Assembly: GCA_009781185.1 (NCBI GenBank) | Contig: WQYP01000031.1 | Coordinates: 1 to 33,869, forward strand | Direction of reading: 5' to 3' | Length of the DNA stretch: 33,869 nucleotides | Source of the DNA: Phycisphaerales bacterium | GTDB lineage: Bacteria > Planctomycetota > Phycisphaerae > WQYP01 | Shown: positions 22,286-28,605 of the stretch, piece after piece | Layout of the letters: each line of letters opens with the position of its first letter | Numbering within the stretch: position 1 is the first letter of the stretch | Position numbers and translations under genes: made by a program | The notes under the pieces: generated by a model | What the model was told of the DNA's origin: nothing | The model's database searches: none | Seen by the model: only the letters and a program-made list of their open reading frames with translations

Positions 22286-22491
22286 GGGAGGAGTTCCAGA
22301 AGGCCAAAGATCAGGCCACTGCCGATGAGCAAGATGCAGAGGATGACGGTGAGGATGAACCAGAGAGGGCGACGATTGTGTTCATCGGCGAGCTGGTAGT
22401 GGCCGCAGTAGGGGCAACGCTCGGAATCTTCCAGGATGTACTTTCCGCAACGGGTGCAACGGATGGTTTCGGCATCGTCATAAGACGGCAT
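22273..22491 (-). CDS. Small zinc-ribbon membrane protein
   Basis: A 72-residue protein. An N-terminal zinc ribbon has two CxxC pairs (IRCTRCGKYILEDSERCPYC), followed by HYQLADEHNRR and a single membrane helix (LWFILTVILCILLIGSGLIF). A membrane-anchored rubredoxin-like knuckle of this kind is common in small uncharacterised bacterial proteins. It overlaps the start of the next gene by 13 bp and may be its partner. Confidence 0.75.
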   Translation of the reverse strand: MPSYDDAETIRCTRCGKYILEDSERCPYCGHYQLADEHNRRPLWFILTVILCILLIGSGLIFGLLELLPWRL

Positions 22492-22537
22492 GAGTGGTTC
22501 CCGGGAACAAAAGGTTGAAGTGGTGACATTGTAACAT

Positions 22538-22587
22538 CTGCGGGCATCCGAGCGCTCGCCTATCGGCTCGCGGCTAAACTTTTGGCG
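22538..22587. repeat. Fragment of the MITE-like element
   Basis: GCGGGCATC followed by CGCTCGCCTATCGGCTCGCG and GCTAAACTTTT matches the inner module of the element at 24873-25031. The terminal inverted ends are missing. Confidence 0.6.
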
Positions 22588-22606
22588 GGGAAGAAACCAA
22601 GGGAGG

Positions 22607-23512
22607 TTATTCGACGTTTTGGACCTGCTCTTTGATGCGGTCGATGGCGGATTTGATGTCGACGGTCAGACGTGCGATGGCGGCGTCGTTGGCTTTGCTG
22701 GCGATCGTGTTGGCTTCGCGGAGCATTTCCTGGGAGATGAAATCGAGTTTTCGGCCTTCGCCGCCGCCCCCGCCACCAGTTGTGCCTTCGGATTGTTCGC
22801 AGACGCTGGTGAACTGATCGAGATGGCCGGTGAGACGGTTGATTTCTTCGGAGATGTCGGCTCGGTCGGCGAAAAGAGCGACTTCGCGGAGAAGATCGTC
22901 GTCGGAAAAGGAGAAGTTGGCGCCTGCGACCATCTGGTTGACGCGTGTCTTGAGTTTCTCGTGATAGCTGCGGACGACCTGCGGCGCGAGCTGGGCGATT
23001 TGGGCTAGGGCAACGCGGACGACGTCGAGGTGCTTTTTCAGGTCGTTCCAGAGGGCGGCTCCTTCGCAGGCTCGCATCTCCTTGAGCTTCGCGATGGATT
23101 CCTTGACCAGGCGCATGACGAGCTCTTCGTGGGTGGCGAGGTATTCGGCGGAGTCTTCGCCAGCCTGCACGACGCCGGGGAGGGATAGCAGGGTCGCAAG
23201 GTCGACGGTGGGATTTTTGACGGCAGTCTCAAGGGACTGAATCTGATCAAGATACGTTTTGAGAACGGTCTGGTTGATGGCGACGGAGGTGGGCGTAAGT
23301 TGGTCTTTGACCGAGACGGTCAGGACGATCGAGCCGCGGGCGATGCGCTCGCGGAGAATGTGGTCGATGTCGGGTTCGAGGTTGGCGAGCTTGTCGGGGA
23401 GCTTGATGATGGATTTGAGGAATCGGTTATTGACGGAGCGGATTTCGACGGTGCAGGAGATGCCGTGGTCGTCGGCGGAGGCGGTACCGAAGCCGGTCAT
23501 GGAGTGAAGCAT
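22607..23512 (-). CDS. yicC: YicC family endoribonuclease
   Basis: A 301-residue protein with both YicC/YloC domains. The N-terminus MLHSMTGFGTASADDHG is the family hallmark, followed by VEIRSVNNRFLKSIIKLPDK and REVALFADRADISEEINRL, and the C-terminal QEMLREANTIASKANDAAI. Family members are recently recognised endoribonucleases in E. coli and B. subtilis. The start was set at ATG 23512 (GAGGA about ten bases upstream); ATG 23500 is the classical MTGFG start. A longer in-frame reading through the secG region was rejected. A glycine/glutamate stretch (TTGGGGGGEGRK, encoded near 22760-22790) breaks the conserved region just before LDFISQEM. A TTCGAA fragment lies just upstream. Confidence 0.9.
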   Translation of the reverse strand: MLHSMTGFGTASADDHGISCTVEIRSVNNRFLKSIIKLPDKLANLEPDIDHILRERIARGSIVLTVSVKDQLTPTSVAINQTVLKTYLDQIQSLETAVKNPTVDLATLLSLPGVVQAGEDSAEYLATHEELVMRLVKESIAKLKEMRACEGAALWNDLKKHLDVVRVALAQIAQLAPQVVRSYHEKLKTRVNQMVAGANFSFSDDDLLREVALFADRADISEEINRLTGHLDQFTSVCEQSEGTTGGGGGGEGRKLDFISQEMLREANTIASKANDAAIARLTVDIKSAIDRIKEQVQNVE

Positions 23513-23545
23513 GCGAAGAACGTCCTCGAGTTTAGACACAAACAA

Positions 23546-23566
23546 GTTTCGAATTTCGTCATTCAA
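23546..23566. repeat. TTCGAA fragment upstream of yicC
   Basis: AGTTTCGAATTTCGTCATTC resembles one arm of the TTCGAA elements at 1896-2045 and 6221-6807. A second short trace (AAAACTCGAAACTTGAAACT) lies at about 23993-24012, between secG and tpiA. No intact inverted pair is evident. Confidence 0.5.
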
Positions 23567-23601
23567 AAACTGTCTGTGCCTGTGGCTCATTTGGTAAGGA
23601 G

Positions 23602-23943
23602 TTATTGGGGTTGAGTGGTTGGGGTGTGGGGGGATTCGATGGGAGCGGATTGGGTGGCGGCTTGGGTCGTGGACTGGGTTTGTTTGGAGGTTTGGCTGCC
23701 GGGTTCTTTGGGGGGCATGAGGCGGAAGTTGAGCCAGATGGTCAGGAGCATGAAGAGAACGAAGATGGCGTAGGTGATGTAGGTGAAGATGTCGCCGGTT
23801 TTGGTGCCGAAGGCGGAGGAGGAGCCGCCGCCTGCGCCAAAGGCCCCCGAGAGTCCGCCGCCGCGGCCTCGCTGCACGAGGACCACCAACACCACAGTGA
23901 TGGCGATGAGGATGAGAATGAGGATGAGAAGGTAGTTCCACAT
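23602..23943 (-). CDS. secG: Preprotein translocase subunit SecG
   Basis: A 113-residue protein with two membrane helices (YLLILILILIAITVVLVVLV and ITYAIFVLFMLLTIWL) joined by the typical QRGRGGGLSGAFGAGG loop. SecG assists SecYE in protein export. A C-terminal Pro/Thr/Gln-rich tail (SKQTQSTTQAATQSAP) is longer than in E. coli SecG, as is common in related bacteria. It follows tpiA on the same strand by about 70 bases, an arrangement seen in many bacteria. Confidence 0.92.
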   Translation of the reverse strand: MWNYLLILILILIAITVVLVVLVQRGRGGGLSGAFGAGGGSSSAFGTKTGDIFTYITYAIFVLFMLLTIWLNFRLMPPKEPGSQTSKQTQSTTQAATQSAPIESPHTPTTQPQ

Positions 23944-24011
23944 GAAAAGGTCCAGTGATCAGTAATTAGTAATTAGGTCGTTCTATGATATCAAAACTCG
24001 AAACTTGAAAC

Positions 24012-24773
24012 TCATTTTTTTGCGGCCGCGAGGATGCCGGCGAATTCGTCGATTTTCAGCGATGCCCCGCCGACGAGGGCACCGTCGACGTCGGGCTGGG
24101 AGAGCAGTTCGACGGCGTTGGAGGCTTTCACGGAACCGCCGTATTGGATGCGAATGCCCGCCGCGGTCGGGGCGTCAAAGATTTTGACCAGTTCGTCGCG
24201 GACGAAGGCGTGGACTTCCTGGGCCTGTTCTTTGGTGGCGTTGAGCCCGGTGCCGATCGCCCAGACGGGTTCGTAAGCGATAACCAGTTGGCCAGCCTTG
24301 GACTTATCGAGGCCCTTGAGTCCTTCGATCAGCTGGGTTTTGCAGACGTTGAAGGTTTGGTTGGCTTTACGCTGCTCGATCTTTTCGCCGATGCAGAGGA
24401 TGACCGTCAGCCCGGCAGCGATGACGGCGTGGAGCTTCTTGTTGAGGAGTGCGTCGGTTTCGCCGATGACGTGGCGGCGCTCGGAATGGCCAACAAGGAC
24501 ATACTTGACGCCCAGATCCGTGAGCATGGCGGCGGAGACTTCGCCGGTGAAGGCCCCGTTCTTTTCGAAGTAGACGTCTTGGGCGCCGATGCCGACGGAT
24601 GATTTGCCTTTGATCGCACAGGCAGCACAGGCGATGTGAACGAAGGCGGGGATGATGCCAATCTCGACGCCGGGGAGGTCTTTGGCCTTTTCCGCGACGG
24701 CGGCGGCGAGAGCCTTGGCTTCGCCCTTGGTCAGGTTCATTTTCCAGTTACCGGCAATGAAGGGAGTTCGCAT
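24012..24773 (-). CDS. tpiA: Triose-phosphate isomerase
   Basis: A 253-residue TIM-barrel enzyme interconverting dihydroxyacetone phosphate and glyceraldehyde 3-phosphate. The active-site Lys is in FIAGNWKMN, the His in VGHSERRHVIGE and the Glu in VIAYEPVWAIGTGL. The phosphate loop is in RIQYGGSVKASNAVELL and VDGALVGGASLK. The start at ATG 24773 was preferred because AAGGA lies upstream and the length then matches the family; an in-frame ATG at 24803 would add ten residues. It begins a minus-strand run tpiA-secG-yicC. Confidence 0.95.
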   Translation of the reverse strand: MRTPFIAGNWKMNLTKGEAKALAAAVAEKAKDLPGVEIGIIPAFVHIACAACAIKGKSSVGIGAQDVYFEKNGAFTGEVSAAMLTDLGVKYVLVGHSERRHVIGETDALLNKKLHAVIAAGLTVILCIGEKIEQRKANQTFNVCKTQLIEGLKGLDKSKAGQLVIAYEPVWAIGTGLNATKEQAQEVHAFVRDELVKIFDAPTAAGIRIQYGGSVKASNAVELLSQPDVDGALVGGASLKIDEFAGILAAAKK

Positions 24774-24872
24774 GTTGGGTTCCTTGTTCGTATATCTGTA
24801 CATTGGCGTCAGTTCAATGTAAGGCGTATTCTACAACAGTCGAGCGCATTTGACCATCAGCAGGTACGGGTA

Positions 24873-25031
24873 GGTGCATGACACATTAGGCGGGCATCTA
24901 ACTCGTAAAATTCGTGGAAAAACGCTCGCCTGTCGGCTCGCGGCTAAACTTTTCGGACGCCATGAACTCCTCCACGAATTTTACGAATTTTATGAGTTGA
25001 TGTCTGCTGGCCGCCTGAAGTGTCATGCACC
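24873..25031. repeat. MITE-like element with terminal inverted repeats
   Basis: A 159-bp element. The ends are inverted: GGTGCATGACACATTAGGCGG on the left and GCCGCCTGAAGTGTCATGCACC on the right. Inside are inverted AAAATTCGTGG / CCACGAATTTT arms around a central module CGCTCGCCTGTCGGCTCGCG. Degenerate or partial copies lie at 11813-11957 and 22538-22587. It has no coding capacity. Confidence 0.8.
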
Positions 25032-25053
25032 CGTGCTCGCGTGAACGCTGAAC

Positions 25054-25086
25054 ACGGGTCTGGGACCGAGATTGTCCCAGACCCGT
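25054..25086. repeat. Perfect 13-bp stem hairpin
   Basis: ACGGGTCTGGGAC, loop CGAGATT, GTCCCAGACCCGT. There is no T-run on either side, so a classical terminator is unlikely. It may be a protein or RNA-structure site. Confidence 0.7.
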
Positions 25087-25131
25087 AGCACCTAACGTCA
25101 GGCTCCGAGCACCCAGCCCACTCGCCCGGAA

Positions 25132-25192
25132 TCGTTAAATCGTTAAACCGTCAAGTCGTTAAATCGACTTGACGGTTTAACGATTTAACGAC
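25132..25192. repeat. AAATCGTTAAACCG hairpin repeat, copy 2
   Basis: GTTAAATCGTTAAACCGTCA on the left pairs with TGACGGTTTAACGATTTAAC on the right. It is a nearly perfect palindrome with almost no loop. Confidence 0.85.
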
Positions 25193-25320
25193 GCTTCCGT
25201 GAGTTACCCGCTCGGTCGACACCCCAACGGCCCCGTGTGATCCATGTGAATCGTGTGCCCTGGAAACCCGCGGCCAATCATGCGTGGCGGAACGACCCTG
25301 TAGGCCGGGCTTCGCCGCAG

Positions 25321-25399
25321 CGTGGCGGCCCGACTCCGCCTCCGGGAGAGACTTCGGTTTCGCCTCAGTCTCTCCCTCCGCCTACGTCGGACCGCCACG
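25321..25399. repeat. Long GC-rich palindrome
   Basis: The left arm 25321-25352 (CGTGGCGGCCCGAC..., ending GGGAGAGAC) and the right arm 25368-25399 (GTCTCTCCC..., ending GGACCGCCACG) are near-perfect complements around a 15-bp loop. No second copy of this palindrome was noticed in the window. Confidence 0.75.
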
Positions 25400-25421
25400 A
25401 CGCACCTTCTTTAAATTCAGG

Positions 25422-25470
25422 GTGACATTTCCACTTACGCTAAGAAGGTGACATTTCTACTTCTTGACAA
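25422..25470. repeat. GGTGACATTTC(C/T)ACTT direct repeats, possible IS end
   Basis: GGTGACATTTCCACTT and GGTGACATTTCTACTTC stand about 27 bases apart in direct orientation. Multiple short direct repeats of this kind occur at the ends of IS21/IS481-type elements, but no transposase is present. A relic is possible, not shown. Confidence 0.35.
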
Positions 25471-25571
25471 CAAGGGAAATAGGCTGCGGCGTGAACTGAC
25501 CGGACGTCGTCGCTACAATGGGGAGTGCCTGTTTTTCTGGGAGCACCCACCGCCTGGGCACCCGGGCTGTT

Positions 25572-25636
25572 GAATTGTTAAGTCGTTAAATCATCAAGTC
25601 GTCAAGTCGATTTAACGACTTGACGACTTAACGACG
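25572..25636. repeat. AAATCG hairpin repeat, copy 3
   Basis: GTTAAGTCGTTAAATC with CATCAAGTCGTCAAGTCG pairs with GATTTAACGACTTGACGACT and following bases. It lies just before the DUF2127 ribosome binding site. Confidence 0.8.
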
Positions 25637-25666
25637 TGACGATTTCCGCAAGGTCTGAGGAGTTTC

Positions 25667-26266
25667 ATGCACGAATCGACAGGTCCTGCATTTTCGCCTT
25701 CTCCGGCTTCCTCGCGGAAAAAGCCGTTGGAACGGGTGCATGGTCACTCGCTGATCGTGGTGCGCCTGATCGCGGCGGGGAAGTTGGCCAAGGCGGCGGG
25801 TCTGCTGGTGCTGGCAATGGAACTGCATTACCTCATTGCGCCGGAATCGCATCGGCTCGTTGCGGATTACCTCGATGCACTGCGGCCGGACCCGTACAAC
25901 AAGTACCTGTATGCCTTGCTGGAGCAATTACTGGCTCTGCAGCCCGCGACGCTGCACTGGCTGAGAGTCGGCTCGTTTGTTTATGCGGGGCTCTATGCGC
26001 TGGAGGGGATCGGCTTGATTTTCGATAAGGGGTGGGCGGAGTGGCTGCTGATTATTACGACAGCAGGTTTTGTTCCGCTGGAAATTTACGAGATTTACGA
26101 GCAGCGGACCTGGCCACGGCTGGTGATTTTCGGACTGAATGTAGTGATCCTGGTGTATATCTCGATGCGGCTGCGCTGGCGTTATCTTGCCAGGCGACAG
26201 GCTCGGGCGACAGGAATGCCGGTAGTGATTCCGCATGAAACCACCAAGAGAGGCATCAAGCCATGA
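25667..26266 (+). CDS. DUF2127 domain membrane protein
   Basis: A 199-residue membrane protein fitting DUF2127 (PF09900): LIVVRLIAAGKLAKAAGLLV, then LYALEGIGLIFDKGWAEWLL, and the signature FVPLEIYEIYEQRTWPRLVI near the C-terminus. About four membrane helices are visible. The function of the family is unknown. TGAGGAG precedes the ATG by about five bases. It lies 48 bp upstream of the sigma factor gene on the same strand and may belong to that operon. The N-terminal 20 residues are Ser/Pro-rich and poorly conserved-looking. Confidence 0.82.
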   Translation: MHESTGPAFSPSPASSRKKPLERVHGHSLIVVRLIAAGKLAKAAGLLVLAMELHYLIAPESHRLVADYLDALRPDPYNKYLYALLEQLLALQPATLHWLRVGSFVYAGLYALEGIGLIFDKGWAEWLLIITTAGFVPLEIYEIYEQRTWPRLVIFGLNVVILVYISMRLRWRYLARRQARATGMPVVIPHETTKRGIKP

Positions 26267-26314
26267 AAGCATCCACGTTCCACGGCAACGTTCTCATTGT
26301 CTGCAGGAGCCGCA

Positions 26315-26932
26315 TTGAGGAAGCCTGAATCGCAACTTCCACCTGCGGCGGCCAAGCCTGAGCAGCCCACCCCGTTGCCCGCCGATCCCAACGAGGCGCT
26401 GCGGATGCACGGGCCGTGGCTGCGGGCGGTGGCGATTGCCAGGCTTCGCGGCGTCGAAGGCGCCGACGACGTCATGCAGGAAGTCGCGATCGCGGCAATG
26501 CGGAACTGGGAAACGCTTCGCACGACTGCGAACGCCAAGGCGTGGTTGTATCGCCTGACGGTGCGAGCTGCCTTGATGTACCGGCGGACCCTCGGTCGGG
26601 CGCGGAAACGCGTCAACGAAGCCATCGACACCTACACGCTCAAGCATGGGGTGTCCGAAGGATCAGTGAGCAGGGAGGCGCTGGGCGACGCGTCGCCAGG
26701 CGATCCGCTCAAGTCGCTGTTGGCAAGCGAACGGCATCGCATGTTGCGGGAGGCGATCGCACAATTGCCGGTCAAAGATATGGAGATGCTCTTGCTCAAG
26801 CACGTCGACGATTGCAGTTACCAGGAGATCGCCAAACGGCTGGGCGTGACCGCCGGCGTCGTGCAGATGCGACTCTTCAGAGCACGACAAAAACTGCGGG
26901 AAATACTCCTGCAACAGTATCCGGAGGAGTAA
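26315..26932 (+). CDS. ECF-type sigma-70 family RNA polymerase sigma factor
   Basis: A sigma factor of about 205 residues with region 2 (GADDVMQEVAIAAMRNWETL, AKAWLYRLTVRAALMYRR) and region 4 (AIAQLPVKDMEMLLLKHVDD, SYQEIAKRLGVTAGVVQMRL). Region 3 is absent, as in ECF sigmas. TTG at 26315 was chosen because AGGAG (26305-26309) lies five bases upstream; TTG 26297 in the same frame has no such site. The next gene starts four bases after its stop, with the ribosome binding site (GGAGGAG) inside this gene's end. That gene encodes a single-span membrane protein suited to hold the sigma factor inactive. Confidence 0.88.
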   Translation: MRKPESQLPPAAAKPEQPTPLPADPNEALRMHGPWLRAVAIARLRGVEGADDVMQEVAIAAMRNWETLRTTANAKAWLYRLTVRAALMYRRTLGRARKRVNEAIDTYTLKHGVSEGSVSREALGDASPGDPLKSLLASERHRMLREAIAQLPVKDMEMLLLKHVDDCSYQEIAKRLGVTAGVVQMRLFRARQKLREILLQQYPEE

Positions 26933-26936
26933 CGTC

Positions 26937-27578
26937 ATGGACTTACGGCACGATGACAAGGACCGGTTCACAATCGACGAACAACTCGATTTGCTCGTTG
27001 ATGAGGAACTGCCCGAACGCCAGCGGCAGGCGCTGCTGCTGTGGCTCGACGCCAATCCGCGGCGATGGCGGGATCTGTCCATCCGATTCCTGCAACGGCA
27101 GGTGGAGAACAAGGCGATCCGTGACCTGCTTGCGGCGAAAACTTCGACAAACGCCTATGACGCTCCGAGCCGCGACCGTAAGGAAACGACTGGCTTGGTT
27201 TCCGAGTCGCACGGTCGCTCCCTTACAGTCGCGGCTCGGGGCGTCCGTTATCTCGCGATGGCCGCCGGGTTGTTGACGTTGGTAACCGCGGCGTTTTTGG
27301 CGGTGCATTTCGTGAGCAGGCCAGCGATTGAAACACCGATGGGGGGGGCGGGTGCCGTCGCCGGCGGCCCGGAAGTGGTCACCACGCCCTTGCCCGGCAG
27401 TTTGTGGAACGTGAAGGGAACGCGGAACGTCAGCGTGCCGGTGACGACCACCGATACGCCGGTGCTGTTCCCGGCAAATGCGTCGCATCAATCATCGCAG
27501 CGGCGGACGGTCGTCATTACGCCCGACGGTTCGCAAAACGCCCTGATCATTCCCGTCACAAACCTGCAATACCAGTGA
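26937..27578 (+). CDS. Putative membrane-bound anti-sigma factor
   Basis: A 213-residue protein. A cytosolic N-terminal part (about residues 1-75, FTIDEQLDLLVDEELPERQR) resembles the start of planctomycete anti-sigma-type proteins. One membrane helix follows (YLAMAAGLLTLVTAAFLAVH, about 104-125), then a periplasmic tail rich in Val/Thr/Pro. The anti-sigma role is inferred from position and topology; the zinc motif HxxxCxxC is absent. Residues about 77-102 (SRDRKETTG...HGRSLTVAAR) are encoded by a palindromic repeat, placed exactly between the cytosolic domain and the membrane helix. A G8 tract (27341-27348) encodes MGGAG after the helix. The stop overlaps the next start (TGATG). Confidence 0.7.
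   Translation: MDLRHDDKDRFTIDEQLDLLVDEELPERQRQALLLWLDANPRRWRDLSIRFLQRQVENKAIRDLLAAKTSTNAYDAPSRDRKETTGLVSESHGRSLTVAARGVRYLAMAAGLLTLVTAAFLAVHFVSRPAIETPMGGAGAVAGGPEVVTTPLPGSLWNVKGTRNVSVPVTTTDTPVLFPANASHQSSQRRTVVITPDGSQNALIIPVTNLQYQ
27165..27239 (+). repeat. GAGCCGCGACCG palindrome, copy 3, in frame in the anti-sigma-like gene
   Basis: Arms 27165-27190 and 27214-27239 pair imperfectly (CCGAGCCGCGACCGTAAGG with CCTTACAGTCGCGGCTCGG), with a 23-bp loop. The element is translated in frame as SRDRKETT...HGRSLTVAA, the same peptide theme as in the RND pump. Confidence 0.85.
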
Positions 27579-28543
27579 TGGAACCTCTGATGAACGACTT
27601 GCAGAAAACACAGAAAACACAGAGGTTGACGCGTTTTTTTCTTTTCGTCGTCTCTGTGCTCTCTGTGTCCTCGGTGTTCTCTGTGTTCCCCGGTGTTTCG
27701 CTTGGCGCGGAGAGCTCGGCCACGCAGCGGGCGACGCAGTATTGGTTTGGCGTCGCGGTGGAGAATATTCCGCCGGCGATCGCCCGGCAGTTGCAACTCA
27801 ATCAGGATCAGGGACTGATGGTCTATTCCGTTTTGCCCGATTCGCCGGCACAGAAAGAGGGCATCCAGGCGGATGATATTCTCACGCATCTGAATGGCCG
27901 TCCGCTTACTTCGCAGAATGATCTCTTCAAGGAAGCCAATCCAGTCGGCGGCAAAGAACGAGGGGGGGGGCCGAGGGCGAGCAAATTAACATTCTTGCGG
28001 GACGGCAAATCGAAAACGATCGACATCACGCCGGCGCCGCGTCCGGCGAACATGCTGGTCTACGGCGACACGAATCGCCCCAACGCAGTGGTCAATTACG
28101 TCGCCCCCAGCGGCCAGGCCGCCCAAATTGGCCCGGGAATCCGCATCAACCTCGCCACCAGCGACCCGAGCAACTTCACCGTCAAGTCGATCCGCGAGAT
28201 CGTCTCGGAAGGCAAAAGCATCATCCTGACACAGGAGACTGACGCAGCAGGTACGGTGCGCCATCGCATCACGGTGGGTGACAAACACTACGATGTGGAT
28301 CCGTCGAACCTCGCGGCGTTGCCGGAAAAAATCCGCCCATTGGCCGAACAGTTGATTGCCAACGGACCCGGACAGGTACAGGCAACGAAGAAGAGTCCGG
28401 CAGACGCGTCGCTGGAGGAGAAGCTGCAATCACTCCGTCAGGAGAACGAGCGATTGCAGCGGCAACTGCGGGAACTGGCGGAAACAGTACGAGGACTCCA
28501 GGCAACCACGCAACCGAAGAATGACTTGGTACCACGACCGTAA
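27578..28543 (+). CDS. Exported PDZ-domain protein
   Basis: A 321-residue protein. The ATG overlaps the upstream stop; ATG 27590 is an alternative. A hydrophobic signal (FFLFVVSVLSVSSVFSVFPG, about residues 17-36) leads to a PDZ domain (GVAVENIPPAIARQLQLNQD, GLMVYSVLPDSPAQKEGIQA, DDILTHLNGRPLTSQNDLF). A less-defined middle region and a C-terminal coiled coil (LEEKLQSLRQENERLQRQLR) follow. No protease domain is present, so it may be a sensor or scaffold for the sigma/anti-sigma pair in the same operon. The signal sequence is encoded by a CTCTGTGT repeat. A G9 tract (27962-27970) encodes ERGGGPR inside the PDZ domain. The stop lies in a palindromic repeat, giving the tail VPRP. Confidence 0.75.
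   Translation: MEPLMNDLQKTQKTQRLTRFFLFVVSVLSVSSVFSVFPGVSLGAESSATQRATQYWFGVAVENIPPAIARQLQLNQDQGLMVYSVLPDSPAQKEGIQADDILTHLNGRPLTSQNDLFKEANPVGGKERGGGPRASKLTFLRDGKSKTIDITPAPRPANMLVYGDTNRPNAVVNYVAPSGQAAQIGPGIRINLATSDPSNFTVKSIREIVSEGKSIILTQETDAAGTVRHRITVGDKHYDVDPSNLAALPEKIRPLAEQLIANGPGQVQATKKSPADASLEEKLQSLRQENERLQRQLRELAETVRGLQATTQPKNDLVPRP
27602..27690 (+). repeat. ACACAGAG / CTCTGTGT inverted repeat coding for a signal sequence
   Basis: CAGAAAACACAGAAAACACA (27602-27625 region) faces CTCTGTGCTCTCTGTGTCCT and following CTCTGTGTTCC units (about 27652-27690). In the used frame the right arm reads VVSVLSVSSVFSVFPG, which forms the hydrophobic core of the exported protein's signal. Confidence 0.75.
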
Positions 28544-28605
28544 GGGAGCGACTTGCGTTATTTCTGCATCATCGCACAGTCGCTCCCTCACGGTCGCGGC
28601 TCTGA
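28533..28605. repeat. GAGCCGCGACCG palindrome, copy 4, supplying two stop codons
   Basis: Left arm 28533-28552, right arm 28579-28605 (GTCGCTCCCTCACGGTCGCG). The plus-strand PDZ gene stops in the left arm (...PRP, TAA) and the minus-strand AsmA-like gene stops in the right arm (...SEPRP, TGA). The left arm is shortened by a few bases compared with the perfect copies. Confidence 0.88.

Larger units (their letters stand above)
24774..25666. other. Gene-free repeat-rich stretch of about 890 bp
   Basis: No gene could be supported. Contents from left to right: the tpiA leader with a weak TAGAAT -10-like box on the minus strand (about 24826-24831), the MITE-like element 24873-25031, a perfect hairpin 25054-25086, an AAATCG hairpin 25132-25192, a long palindrome 25321-25399, repeated GGTGACATTTC sequences 25422-25470, and another AAATCG hairpin 25572-25636. 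It ends at the ribosome binding site of the DUF2127 gene. Confidence 0.7.

Noticed and set aside
22607..23941. Extension of yicC upstream across secG
   Set aside because: The extra N-terminal part is Arg/His/Pro-rich shadow sequence overlapping secG; the family start MTGFG fixes the real beginning.
25237..25425. 62-codon plus-strand frame in the 25-kb gap
   Set aside because: It is made mostly of the long palindrome, has no ribosome binding site and no recognisable protein character.
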